DNA from: Epiperipatus broadwayi
Taxonomy: Eukaryota; Onychophora; Udeonychophora; Euonychophora; Peripatidae
Direction of reading: 5' to 3'
Assembly (NCBI GenBank): GCA_028023455.1
Contig: JAQFVV010000141.1
Location: 2,832,080-2,896,079 of the forward strand
Length of the DNA: 64,000 nt
Shown here one piece after another: positions 42,336 through 56,200 of the stretch; position 1 is the stretch's first letter, and each line of letters begins with the position of its first letter. A model generated the notes under the pieces. The model worked only from the letters and a program-made list of their open reading frames with translations, did no database searches and was not told where the DNA came from. The translations under genes and the position numbers were made by a program.

Positions 42336-42592
42336 CCTGAATAGAAATTGTTTCATAAACGCTCAGAGTTTGTATTTAGATCTAGTTTCTTTATTCCTGT
42401 CTTTCACTGATGATAGCAAATAGCTTGAAATCATGATCTGAAAGTGGAATTATAGTTAGAGATAGTGAATACTAAATACTCTGACGTTTATGTAAACGAA
42501 ACATACGCTTGATCGGTGTTTTTGGTAGAACGCCATCTGTGGACATAAATACAAGCGTTAGCAAGTTTTTTAACTTGCATTTTTGTTTATCA
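42336..42592 (+). repeat. Inverted terminal partial copy of the 409-bp unit
   Basis: The sequence from 42336 is the reverse complement of about 257 bp of the unit, from TTCTATTCAG back through the ribozyme to GATAAAC. The joint shows a 2-bp overlap (CT) shared by the direct and inverted parts. It can fold back on unit 11/12. A (TA)n tract follows at once. Confidence 0.95.
42393..42450 (+). ncRNA. Type I hammerhead ribozyme on plus strand (inverted copy)
   Basis: ATTCC 42393-42397, CTTTCA 42401-42406, CTGATGA 42407-42413, stem II to 42426, GAAA 42427-42430, stem III closed by U 42437, C17 at 42438. Predicted cleavage after 42438, then TGAAAG 42439-42444 and GGAAT 42446-42450. The fold is identical to that of the minus-strand copies. 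Confidence 0.92.
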
Positions 42593-43790
42593 TATATATA
42601 TATATATATTGCTTGTCAATTAAATATAGTACTGATGCTAGATAAACATAGAATTATTGATAGTATTAAATTATAAAATGTTAATATTGTTCATATCTGG
42701 AACACTTCTGTTATAGAAAGTCTATAATTTTGAAGGTTAAATAGAATACTTGATTGTTGGAGTTTTGTTGGTTGTATTGCAAATTTTGGTGATGGATGGA
42801 GAATTTTTGTTATTGTCTTAAGTATATGGTGTATTCATGTCACTGGTGACTGATTGTTCTCATTCACTGCTCCAACCTAAATTATGATATCAGTTATTAA
42901 ATATCATGAAGCAGTTAAGAGTAGACATGCCATGATTTTGCTTCTAAGACTCCAGAGAGAGCAAGGTATAGTTCTTTCTAATATATATGTAATATTTGTC
43001 TCTAAGACTTCCAAACATGAGCAAGACAATATTTTATAAATAGCCCCTAAGACTTGGATGTAAGCAGGGCATTGTGATAGTGTTTGTAATAAAATATTAT
43101 GGTTTGTGGTAGCTTAGAGTGGTTAAAGTGAGATGATCATCAGAGTGTTCATGAAGCATTGTCTGTTTTGAGAGCAGTGATGGAGTTCTTCTATCCATCT
43201 CAAAATTGTGAACTGCTGATAATTATTTTGGCTGTCAGTATCTGTTGGATCTTTGGAAGTATGGATGAATATATAATTTGAATATATAGCTCATTATTAA
43301 AAGGCTATTTTCTATATTCTTATGCAAAGATTGGCATTTACCGTATTTAAGTAAAAATTGTATATCAGTTGTCATAGTGAATGCATGTCATCATTAATTT
43401 TATTTTGGTTATGAATTTTTTTTTTGCTATAAATTCTGGTTATAATAGTTGAATGCCCCCAATACAGCATAAAGATAAATGAATATGTTTAAATTATTTT
43501 GGTCTTTTTTCAGTTATTTGAATTGGTGTAGTTTGTAATATAACCATAGTGGATCATATAAAATTTAATTAAAAATTTCAGCTATGTTTAGATTAATGTT
43601 ATCTAGTTAAAGCTTAATGTCTTATTGCCTATGTGTGTGTGGAAAATCGAACATTATATGGGAAAATAAAATTGTGGAAATTTTATGTCATTCAGGTAGT
43701 GATGGTGAGTTTGAATTGTTGGTTTGGTGGAGGTTGGAGCTGGTGAACCTTATTTCCTTAAGTAATATTAAAATTTTAAGAGATTATAAA
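42593..43790. other. (TA)n edge of array, then non-coding interior of element 2
   Basis: TA tract to 42609. The rest shows no gene; an open frame reaching back to 43617 lacks protein-like composition before the Met at 43791. Confidence 0.5.
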
Positions 43791-45271
43791 ATGGAAGAAT
43801 TTAGTTTATATGATAGTTTGGGTGGGTCTCAAGAGACACCATCTCCAGACATGGCTGCATTGTCTCCTGTTCTTGAATCAGAAAATGAAGTTATAGATAT
43901 GTCCTATGGAGAATCTGATAGGATGAGAGATACTATCCCTCAAACTCTAGATAATGATATGTTGATGTTGTTTAGAAACATATTAAAGGAAGAACTAAAC
44001 GAATTAAAGTCTGGTCAAGCAAAACTAATTTCAATGATGTGATCAGGTCGTGCAGAGCTAAAGGCAGAAATGAAATTGAGTCAAGAGAAGCCAGAACAGA
44101 AGATGGTTGAAATAAAATCAGAAATGTCAGAGATAAAATTAGAAATGAAACTAGAGACAAAGCTAGAAGCAAGATTGAAATACCAAAATGAAGCTAGAAA
44201 TGCAAAAGAATATTAATGAGCGATTTATGCAGATTAATAAGAATGTTAGTTTAGTTAGTGATGAAGTAAATGTATATAAAGAACTTGGAGAAATAGTTTC
44301 ATCAAGACTCAGAATTAGATGAAAATGTAGCTATAGACATGCTAAAAGATTTCAAGAAGAATCTTGATAAACAGAAAGAAGTTGGTAAATTAATGAAGAA
44401 AGAAATAATTTCTGTAGACATGAAGTATCTAGAGATTGTGGAAAAGGAATTGTTAGATGTTACTGATATTACAGGTAATAAAGTTAAAAATAAAAATGAA
44501 GACATAATTCCAAAGTGTGTTCTTAATTATTTAGAACATAAGGTGAAGGCGAATATTTTAAAAAAAATATTTTATGGAGACACTAAACATGTAATATGTA
44601 ATATGAAATGTTTAATAGAAAGTGTTAGTCATGCTAGAGAAGTCGGTAATGTGAAAATAAAATGTAAAATGAAGAAGATAAAGATGTTTGAGTTAAACTT
44701 TCTTAGAAAAGTTATTAATCCGGAAAGAGATTTAAGCAAAGCCAAAGTAAAGCTTAAATGTAAAAGTAAGAAGAAAACTAAAGCAGATTTTATGAGAGAG
44801 GTAATTAATCACAATAAACATATGAAGAAAATTAAAGTAAAATTCAAATAGAAGAGTAGAGAGAATGTTAAGATAAGTTTTCTTAATAAAGGTGTAGATT
44901 ATATAAGAGATATTGGAAAAGCAAAAGTCAAATTTAGATTAGTAAATGAAAAGATAGTTAATTTAAATTTTGGTCAAAAGATTGTTGATAAAGAAAAAGA
45001 AGTGGAAAAGGCTAAAATCAAACTAAAGAAAGTAAACAGAAAGATGATCAATGTTATGGGTTCAAAGACATCCAGAAATAAAAGGATAGAGCATAGAAAG
45101 GTAAAAACTAGACTAAAGAAGATTGAGATAATTTCTTCTAAAGATAAAATTGTCAGAAGAAAGGAAATAAAGAATAATCGAGCAAGATTTAAAGTTATCA
45201 AAATGCTTGCAGTTTGGTTCCATGTCCTGCAATACATGATTAATAAAAGTCATACATATTGTTCAATATAG
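43791..45271 (+). pseudogene. Lys/Glu-rich gag-like protein of LTR element 2
   Basis: Starts at ATG 43791 with an acidic, Ser/Pro-rich N-terminus (MEEFSLYDSLGGS) and a predicted helix ending EELNELKSGQAKLI. A single TGA at 44040 interrupts it, after which the same frame continues as a coiled coil (EMKLSQEKPEQKM) to 44217. Another frame carries the coil on to about 44310. From 44339 a third frame runs to 45271 with one TAG at 44849. That last part is strongly basic and has about five degenerate repeats of some 30 residues, each with an aromatic/Leu start, a Val-Ile centre and an ending like AKVKLK or IKVKFK. No protease, RT or integrase motif is present. Position between PBS and PPT suggests a Gag-type, nucleic-acid-binding product. 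Family not recognised. Confidence 0.55.
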
Positions 45272-45474
45272 AAATTAGTTATTTTTTTTGTTTCCTTGCT
45301 TATTTAATGTTATTAAAATATAATAGGAACAAGTGTTTGTAAAAGCATTAAATGTTTTTTATTGTTGTATGTTTATTCGACAAACATAATATTCTAATTG
45401 AGAAATGATCTTAATGTAAAATTTGATGTGCTATTAATATTGATTGTAGTTTATCCAATTCCTTTTTTTTTCAT
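45272..45474. other. Short non-coding gap before PPT
   Basis: AT-rich, with a T-run at 45462-45470 just before the polypurine tract. Confidence 0.5.
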
Positions 45475-45487
45475 AAGGGGAAAGGAT
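45475..45487 (+). promoter_or_regulatory. Polypurine tract of LTR element 2
   Basis: AAGGGGAAAGGAT directly precedes TGTAACC, the first bases of the second LTR: the classic plus-strand primer position. Confidence 0.75.
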
Positions 45488-46966
45488 TGTAACCTTCCAG
45501 GTTGGCACCAGGAAGAAATATGGGGAAGGTCACATTGGTACTAACAAGGGCTAAAGATAATTAGCTGAGAAAAATGAATTGTGATATAATTTAATATTTA
45601 AAATTGAGTTTTTAGGAAAAATTAAACTTAAATTGTGATGTAATTTGCTAGTTAAAATTAGGATTTTAACAAAATTAAAAAGTTTTTAAATGGATATATT
45701 GATTGGTGGAGTTTTGGACTATATGTTTAGTGGTAGATGTTTGTGTATAGTAGAAGATTTACATGTCATAATAGGCAGATGCGTAAATGTATTATTAATT
45801 AGAATTTTCTTTTTTATATTTTATTTATAAGTTACTGATTATATAATGTCTTAGAATCTTATGTTTTAAAAATGATAAAAATTATCTGTAATAGTAAAAA
45901 CATTTTTAAAATTAATAATTAATGTTTAATATTTTTTATTACTATGTTTATTATATTCAAACATTGTAGTGTTAAAATTTTTATAAATAATATTTCTGGC
46001 AAGCTTCCAAAGTTGATTGTCATAGAAACACAGAGGGCATGAGTGAGGAAAGACATAGAGTTTAAAACTGGAAAGTAAAAAATAAAAAAGCTCCAAGGAA
46101 GAAGTTAAAAAACTTAAAAGAATCAATAACTCTCTAAGAGTATTATATAAAAAACACTGCAAGGATTCTAATAACATTCCTATGGAGAATTTTTAATATT
46201 ATAATACTGGAATGATATAACCATAAGGAAATAAACACACCCCAGAGGGATACCAGCCTCCAAATTTCTGCCAAAGCAATGGTCCTTTCTCACTATCTTT
46301 AAAATACCTGGATGTCACATAAGATAAGTAATTATAATTTATTTTGAAAGTATTGCCAAAAGTAAATAATATTAAAATGACAAAACTATTTAAAGTAAAG
46401 CTAGAAAAATGTTTCTTGTTAAATGCCAGAATCAGACACTTAATATTAAATTCTAATAATTTTCTATCAATCTTCTGCAAATTAAAACTTAAAATGAAAA
46501 TTTTACCTACTTAATTTTATATCAAGAAGATAATTTTCTACCGTATAACTTTGCTATTCACGTATATATAGTGAAATAATTTCAATGCATGAAAATGTCA
46601 TTTTTTAATGCCCATCACAGAATTTTAGGATAAAAAAAAAACTCTTATCATTCTTAACAAGTTATGCTTAATAATCAAATAGTCATTTTTTTATGTTATA
46701 ATTTTCTGTTGTCATTGAAATTAATATGTATGTTTCTTCCAACTTTCCAATTTAAAAAAAAAAAATTAATATGTAAGATGGGATATTGATAAATATTTTT
46801 TTTCTGATTACAATAGATGTATAACCAATATTTTTTTTTGGTTTTCTTTAAAAAAAAAAAAACAATGTAGCTTCTTATATATTATAATAAGATAATATAT
46901 TTTGTATGATCTAGAAATTATACTATAGGTGATTATATATATTCGAGTGTGTGCATGACGCTATAA

Positions 46967-47029
<63 letters not shown>

Positions 47030-48063
47030 TGTATTTATTATGCTTCAATTTTGTTAATGGAGTTTATTAAAAAAATAAAGAATTAAAACCTTATCTGTTA
47101 TAAGTTCGTTATATAGGAAGTATATTGAATGTGAGTTGAGGTAGAAATGATCAAGGGATGATTAGATTGTTTAGATTGAGTTTGGAGATATTAATTAACC
47201 ATCACATATATAAATATAAGGATAAGTGTTTGATTGGTATTTTTTTATGCTTGTCTTTGGTTTTGTATAGTTAGTGTTAGATTTTATACATTGATTATAA
47301 CAGATACATGCTATTTAAATTTTTATCATGTGTATAAAAGATGATTGATTTATGGCATCATTCAAGTTTTATAAATAATCTAACAGAATATATTTCAAGA
47401 ATGGATTATATTTACAATATAATCAAATGCACATATTTGAAAATATATGATTAACATATTAAATAGTAGTCAATTTTGACTTTACCATAGAAGAGATGTA
47501 ATTGGTTATTAAGGTGTATACATAATATTTTTTTTATTTATTGTTTATTTTGATTTTATTTTTTTAATAACTGTTATATTGAATAAATAACCCTATGAAT
47601 TGCTTGATTATATACGTTCGATTCTCCATTTCCACACACACACATCTGGTTAACATAACATAGTTATAGAAGATATAAGTTTGTCAATATAATTCAAGTT
47701 TTATTTAATTTGTCTGATGGTAATAAATCTCAGTACTACAATGCCAATAATACATTTTACTTTGCTTAAAATAGATAGTGATGTGGATATAAAGGTACCT
47801 GGTCCTAATCATTATCTATCCTATATTAAATATGATAATTGATGATTGTGCAATAGTTTAGTATTGAATAGATGCTCTGAACATATTTAAATTAAGCTCA
47901 TAGCATTATTGTTTATAGACGTTTTATCATCCTTGTTGGTCTCATATATAAAGACCATACCCTATAACCTCAACTGAGCTAAGCCATAGAGTAATTACAA
48001 TATAAAAATCTTTTAAATAAGTTTAAATATAATTTATAATTATAAATTTTATTCTATTTTGCA
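45488..48063 (+). mobile_element. 2.58 kb LTR of element 2 (3' LTR)
   Basis: Begins TGTAACCTTCC and ends TTTTGCA, matching 34151-36720 throughout. A TTA microsatellite (46967-47030) is expanded here; the other LTR has only a few units. The short open frames inside are shared low-complexity frames, not genes. Confidence 0.82.
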
Positions 48064-48069
48064 TAGAAT

Positions 48070-48087
48070 TGGCGCCTGGGCAATTAT
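48070..48087 (+). promoter_or_regulatory. Second primer binding site, after the 3' LTR
   Basis: TGGCGCCTGGGCAATTAT, differing from the first PBS at one base. A 3' LTR should not be followed by a PBS, so this LTR is also the 5' LTR of a further, truncated element: a tandem LTR arrangement. Confidence 0.6.
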
Positions 48088-48138
48088 AAATATAATAAAG
48101 TAAATAAGTGAAGAGGATGGAGGTTGTAGGGAGGGTTT

Positions 48139-48140
<2 letters not shown>

Positions 48141-48234
<94 letters not shown>
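48141..48234. repeat. (TA)n array truncating the second interior
   Basis: About 94 bp of TA starting 71 bp after the second PBS. Similarity with the first interior stops here. Confidence 0.95.
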
Positions 48235-50276
<2,042 letters not shown>

Positions 50277-51225
50277 TGGGTAGATAAGTTAAATATCAAA
50301 TCATTTTGTATGTTCCTGTATTAAATGTTTTACATTGTTTTTATGAAGAGAATAAAAGATATTGTTGAGTAAAATGGTTTAGATCGGATCAGGTATTATT
50401 ATCAAATGCTTAGACTTATTGTTATGTTTTATAAAGGTGTAAATGTTGTGCTAACATCACCATTACGCTATAAAGTGTAGAAAGATGATTTTTTTTTAAA
50501 AAATGAATATGCATTTTTATTACTATTATTATTATCATAAACTTAGAGTTAGATATAAGGTAATCAAAGATTGGAAAAATTGTTGGCTAATATTCTGGTG
50601 TACTATTTCATGAGAGTAATGTAGATGCGAAAGTTTTACTTGTACAAATTGGTGTTAGACTTGTGTGTACATAAATGGACAAAGAGTCCCAACCAAGCTA
50701 GTGGACTTGTAGCTTAGCTCACACATTAAGATGTTTATTCCATTCTTTATAAAGTATTTAAGTACAGTGGAAGAGTTTCCCAGTTGGATATTTTCTACAT
50801 TGTAAAATGATTCAGCACTGATGGCCAGAGGTTAATAGGTATACCCAAGTCTCATTGCATACCTCAATCTTAGTGAAAAAATATTTTCTCTGATTCAGGT
50901 CACTGCCTACCTCATATTAATGTTGATATTAATTAGGGGTGTATGAATTACAGTTATTGCTAAGTATTGCTTTTAAATGTTGTTTACAGGGTTGCCAACT
51001 CAATTTGATGTCAGTATGAGTGCAGATAGTGTGTGTGTGATTAGTATACTGAACATTGCTTTGTTTTAATTGATCAATAAGAACCAAAAAAATAATGTAA
51101 ATCAACATTAAACTTAAGGGTTAAATGAAACCTCAGAACATTGTAAGCAGTGCTTATATAAAATTATCTAGAAAATATATCCACAGCCAGCTGAGCACTT
51201 TGCAGGAATGATAAGATTACTGAAG
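50277..51225. other. No gene seen
   Basis: AT-rich DNA with moderately complex patches (50680-51200); no coding frame or known repeat recognised. Confidence 0.45.
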
Positions 51226-51530
51226 TATTCTTCTTCTTCTTCTTTTTTTTCTTCTTCTTCTTCTTCTTTTTCTTCTTCTTCTTCTTCTTCTTCTTCTTCT
51301 TCTTCTTCTTCTTCTTCTTCTTCTTCTTCTTCTTCTTCTTCTTCTTCTTCTTCTTCTTCTTCTTCTTCTTCTTCTTCTTCTTCTTCTTCTTCTTCTTCTT
51401 CTTCTTCTTCTTCTTCTTCTTCTTCTTCTTCTTCTTCTTCTTCTTCTTCTTCTTCTTCTTCTTCTTCTTCTTCTTCTTCTTCTTCTTCTTCTTCTTCTTC
51501 TTCTTCTTCTTCTACTTCTTCTTCTTCTTC

Positions 51531-51591
<61 letters not shown>
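51226..51591. repeat. (TTC)n then (TTA)n compound microsatellite
   Basis: About 300 bp of TTC with rare interruptions at the left end, changing sharply to TTA at 51532. One strand is pure pyrimidine over the TTC part, a composition that can form triplex DNA. Confidence 0.97.
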
Positions 51592-51593
<2 letters not shown>

Positions 51594-53026
51594 CATAAGA
51601 ACATGGATATAGATTGTGTGCACATGTGATAATGATTAAACTAAGTACCGATTTGTTAACACTTGAAAAATAGCTAAAAGTAAATTAATGGTGAGAAGTC
51701 CAACCGTACATAAAATGTCTCCATTGTAAATCATAAGGTGAAGGCATATTAGGTTAAAATTATTAAAGGAAAATATTAAAATTTACTATTGGGAGACTTA
51801 TCCTTGAAATTAAAAGAGGGCTGAGAAAATAAATCAGTAATTGAAAGTATTAAACACTGGGAGAAGAAATTTAATGTTCACTATATCGTAGTTAAAATTA
51901 AAAACAAAATATATATGAAGGTATGTATTATCATTATCTATCTGTTTTATTAGTATTATTCTATGGCAAATGTGATTCCCTAGTAATTACCAATTAATAT
52001 TTGTATTTTAAAACTTTGTAAAATTGTCTGTTGATTTAGGGATTTTTTTATCATACGGTTGTAGAACAGGGTATTGAATTATATTTGTTAATAAAACTTG
52101 TTATTTTTTAAATAAAATTTTGCTTAAATCTCAATGATTTGTGGTTTATTACAATCTAAAAATCTCAAGTTCAATCATGCATCAATACATTAATATTTAT
52201 ATCTGAAGCATCATTTTGGTAAATCATATAAGGTAAAATTTATTTAAGTGGTTAATTTGCTGACCTTAAGTAGCATGGCAAGACTCAAGATTATCAATAC
52301 TCAGAAATAATCCAGCATAGTTGAAGTATATATTATGAAAGGAAGGATGGTTATTGGGTGATAGTGGATACAGTGGGTGGGTGTAAAATCCCTTCCCCAT
52401 CCATTGTATTCAAACACCTCTCTAGATGCACTTCCTTATTATATTTCTTTAAGGATGAAAGTGTTTGAAATATGTTATTTCCAAAATTTAAAGTAAGCTT
52501 AATTATTTGATGTTTAGTGTAAGTGGACATTGGCTACATTCATGTCAGCCAAGATAAACTTTAGAGGTGGTGTTTATCACCAATAATGTATAGCAGCTTG
52601 TTTGACTTCCAGGCCTTATTGTTCTAAAACCCTGAGAAAAGATTATCATAGGAGATAAATGAGCTAGGATGAGAGATAGTACTATAATAGACCGATGAAT
52701 GTGAGGATGATGGAGGTATGGATCAGGAGGGGGAACATGTACATGGAACTATTTGTAGTCTGAAACAAAATTTTAATTGTGACTTTAATGGTAATGAATG
52801 GGAGTGTGCTGAGAATATAAATTAAAATGAGAGTTCAGCTTAAAGTTTATTCTCTTTAACAACACTGAGTTTCCAAAAGTATTAGTACTATTATTTTTGA
52901 TGCATTCTCAGTGTTCTCTTGTCTATTGATTATTTATTAACCCATTCATTAGATATCATTATGAGAAAATATTAATAAATTATTGAAATAAGGTTTAGCC
53001 TCAATATTTTCATTGAAGTTGGAGTT
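51592..53026. other. Non-coding; possible LTR end on plus strand
   Basis: AT-rich DNA that may be the 3' part of an LTR, because a PBS-like sequence follows 15 bases after TTTTCA. The start of such an LTR was not found. Confidence 0.3.
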
Positions 53027-53044
53027 TGGTGCCCAATGTCAGCT
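53027..53044 (+). promoter_or_regulatory. PBS-like site
   Basis: TGGTGCCCAATGTCAGCT resembles Ty3/gypsy primer binding sites. As with the other sites, the retroelement-like sequence is cut by a (TA)n tract shortly after (53199-53216). Confidence 0.45.
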
Positions 53045-53216
53045 TGGGATTGGAGAATCATCCATCCGATCAAAAGATTATAAGTGTTCCACAACATGGC
53101 TGCAAGAGTATAAGTTTATAAGCAGCACACAATGTGGATGCAAGTGTCTAAGAACTGGAGTAAAAGCTTATGTGTTTAAGAATTGGATAAAAGGTTAATA
53201 TATATATATATATATT

Positions 53217-56200
53217 ATAATGTTTTCCGTTTTGATAGGCCTCTTTACATGCTAATATAAACTGCACATGAGTTGATTAAGCTATGTCAAAAAAGAAAGT
53301 TTTTTATATATATTTTTCTATTTCTAAAAAAACACAACTATATTTTCTGATCAAACTCGGCCTATTAATTGTTACAAATTGTGCTATTGATGAAATCAGC
53401 TTTTAATTTATTTAATCTGGGTGCCAGAATTCCTAAGAATCTGCTGAAATATGTCACCAGCATGTCTCGTAATTTGTAAATAAAAAAAAATATTTTTTTT
53501 TTTTTAAGAATCGATAATTCTACCGTAACGAGAATTACTTTTTTTTTAATTATTATTTCTGGGCTTATTCAAACATATCGGCAAAGGTAAATTATATATT
53601 TAAACATCACTAAAATAATAGTAATAAATTCAATAATAATTAATAACTATTATTAATAACGCACAAATGAAAAAGGTTGATAAAAGTAACATCTCTTTTA
53701 TTCCAACAAACAAAAAAATATTTGTAAGTTAAATTACGAATTAACTAAATTGGAGAGAACATGAATCGATTTATAAAAAAACAGTTGGATAAAGTAATTT
53801 AATAATGTTCACTTATTATAATTCATTCCAAGATCTTGTATAATATTATTTAAACAAAAGTCTCTTTAATAAGAAAATTAATGTCTCTATCGGGATTGTT
53901 TAAACATACTTTTAGAAATTGTTTGAAAATGTTTAATTTGGTCACAATCAGGAGTAATGAAGCATAACTTACTGGTAAGTTTTAGTGAATTCACGATGGT
54001 TGTAGATAACTATGCATAGTTTTTCGGGATTGAATTGAGCTCACGGCCTTTGATTATTAGTTGATCTTGGTGCCAGTTCCATAGGCTAGTCATGTAAGCT
54101 TCTCTGGTGTCCATCGGTAACGATGTCAGCTAAAGCTCTGGTCTACTCTCGTATAAATAACTTTTTCATCGTAGAGTGGTCTGGATTCTTTAATCCAAAA
54201 CCAACCAAAAAAATATCAGCTAAACCAAGATGTTCCTCCAACCGAATCTTTCCTTTTTATACTCTAGAGGTTCAGTTTTTGGACTTCTGTGCATGCTATT
54301 ATCATGGTGTTTATAATCTTATACAGTCTTTATCAAATTTACGTTATAAAGTTCTCTTTTTGTTTCAAGTTTATCGGCCATGTTTAATTAGCTAAAATAT
54401 TTTTTCTTTTCGCTTATCTTTTTACTTGCTTTTGGAATTCTTTTGTTCTCTCCAATTCTACTTTTATTTCTAATTACATTAAAAAAATACAAAAGAAAAA
54501 TTTAACTTTCATTGTACGTTATTTTTTTAAAAAAAAATTATAGTAAAAAAAAATCTAAATTTACTTTTAATTTTTTATAGCTTTTACCAAATGCCAATAT
54601 ATTTGCAATGTATATAAATAAACATTACAATATATTCACCGGGTTCGATCTGATGGGATCACACTATTGTCTGCAAATGATTTAGCTGGTTTTCAACCTT
54701 TCGTTATAATACATTTATAATCTTGTTTAGTTATAAATATTATGGAAACAAACCAGCACATTTGAGCAAAGTGGAGAATACTATTAATAGCAAATCTGCC
54801 AATACTACCCACGATCAGACTGAGTTATGCTTTGCACAACATGATCACATTTCCAGATTGTGGCCCACCTCATCTGCTAGATTCAAATCCCTTCTATCCA
54901 AACATTTTATTTGTTTCAGAGTAAACCCTGGGTGCCAGCTAGTTCAGAACTAACATGTTTTGACAGTAGTCCCATAATCCAGCACTTAAAAAATCCATTA
55001 ACTAAATCAGCTACTTGTAATCAATAACAAAATATTGTTTCACTTAAATAGTGGCAAAAGAATTGACTGACAAAATAAAGTTTTAATTTAAAGACAATTT
55101 ATTTTAATTAACATTTATTAAACTAATTTTGAATAGTTTCTACATCTTATTTAACTAATAACATGTGCACATTTTAATATCACACCCTATAATATCTTAT
55201 GAGAGAGCATTAAATAATATTTGAAATACAAAATACAATAAAATCACTATATACTAACACATGAACACACACAACATTTTAAACACACATAATACTAGTT
55301 CATTTATGTATGCTAGAGAGTTCTTAAACTTGATTCTTGAGGCTTTACGAATGTGATGGCTACTTTAGAAATAAAAAAAAAATTATTATCTAGGATTTAG
55401 AACATGGATACTTCTTGCTGTTGGCTGCTTCTAATGAAGTATTTTTAACCGGTTAGATTTGAAGTTTTCTTGCAGAGATTTTACGCTGATTATTCTGAGG
55501 CATTTTCTTTAAGACAATTAGATATTGAATGGCTTCAGGCTGTTACACAGGCATCAGTTTTATCAGGTAGTTGGCTGTTTTCATCAGACTTCAGGCTGGA
55601 GAAAGTTGTATGTTTTCTGAGGTATTAACACTGCATTCTTGATTCTGGATATATAATAAACTGACTAATATAACTCTCTTAAACACAACTTAAAAGCAAC
55701 TCAAACTCAACTCTAATGCAACTAACTGTTTAATAAAAAATTGTCCATTTATACATGAGGTATGTTGTCATTTTGATATCCTCCAGCGATATCTGTTGTC
55801 AATGTTTTTTTCATTAGTAGCTAATCCTTTAGAGGTAAGTTTTTTAATCCTGTTGTTTTTTACATTGGTGATTAGTAGCCAATCAGTGAACTTGCTGTTT
55901 TATATTTTTAATTAATAGTCATCGCTGTGTTTTTAAATATCTTTTTTCCTTTATTTCATTTTAATATTTATTTTCATGTGTTTTTTTCAATATGATTTTA
56001 ACAATTTTAACATGCACATATACACACATTTATCATTTCTTTGTTTACTCTTGCACATATATTTTATTAACAAGCACACATTAATTTTTCATTTCCATAC
56101 CTGTATATTTTATTCTAATAAACTCGATATTAGTTTTAAAATTACTTTCTTTCTTTAACTTGAATGAAATGAGATTTATATTTTTAAACTTTACGTTACA

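Larger units (their letters stand above)
37493..42337 (-). repeat. Tandem array of 409-bp hammerhead-ribozyme units (retrozyme-like satellite)
   Basis: Units begin (GTCCACA on the plus strand) at 37493, 37902, 38311, 38720, 39129, 39538, 39947, 40356, 40765, 41174, 41583 and 41992: a constant 409-bp step, with the twelfth unit cut at 42337. Units differ by only a few bases each. Some variants are shared by blocks of neighbouring units (for example CCACATATGG in units 8, 9, 11 and 12), so the array has spread by unit duplication. Each unit carries a type I hammerhead on the minus strand. It also has a hairpin GCAAGTT/AACTTGC with loop AAAA and a hairpin AGACA/TGTCT. No open frame is conserved. 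Tandem ribozyme-bearing repeats of a few hundred bp are known from animal satellites and retrozymes; a minus-strand transcript is expected to self-cleave into 409-nt units that can circularise. Confidence 0.95.

Noticed and set aside
37493-42337. The 409-bp array as ordinary 5S rDNA or as a protein-coding tandem repeat.
   Set aside because: Only about 20 bp match 5S well and box C is missing; no frame stays open across a unit. The ribozyme explains the conserved part better.
37493-42592. A CRISPR-like array.
   Set aside because: Units are 409 bp and nearly identical throughout, with no repeat-spacer alternation, in a eukaryotic genome.
51208-51612. 134-codon poly-Ser open frame.
   Set aside because: Translation of the TTC microsatellite; no non-repetitive protein sequence.
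54645-54700. GGTTCGATC near 54643 as the B box of a tRNA gene.
   Set aside because: No A box or cloverleaf can be made around it.
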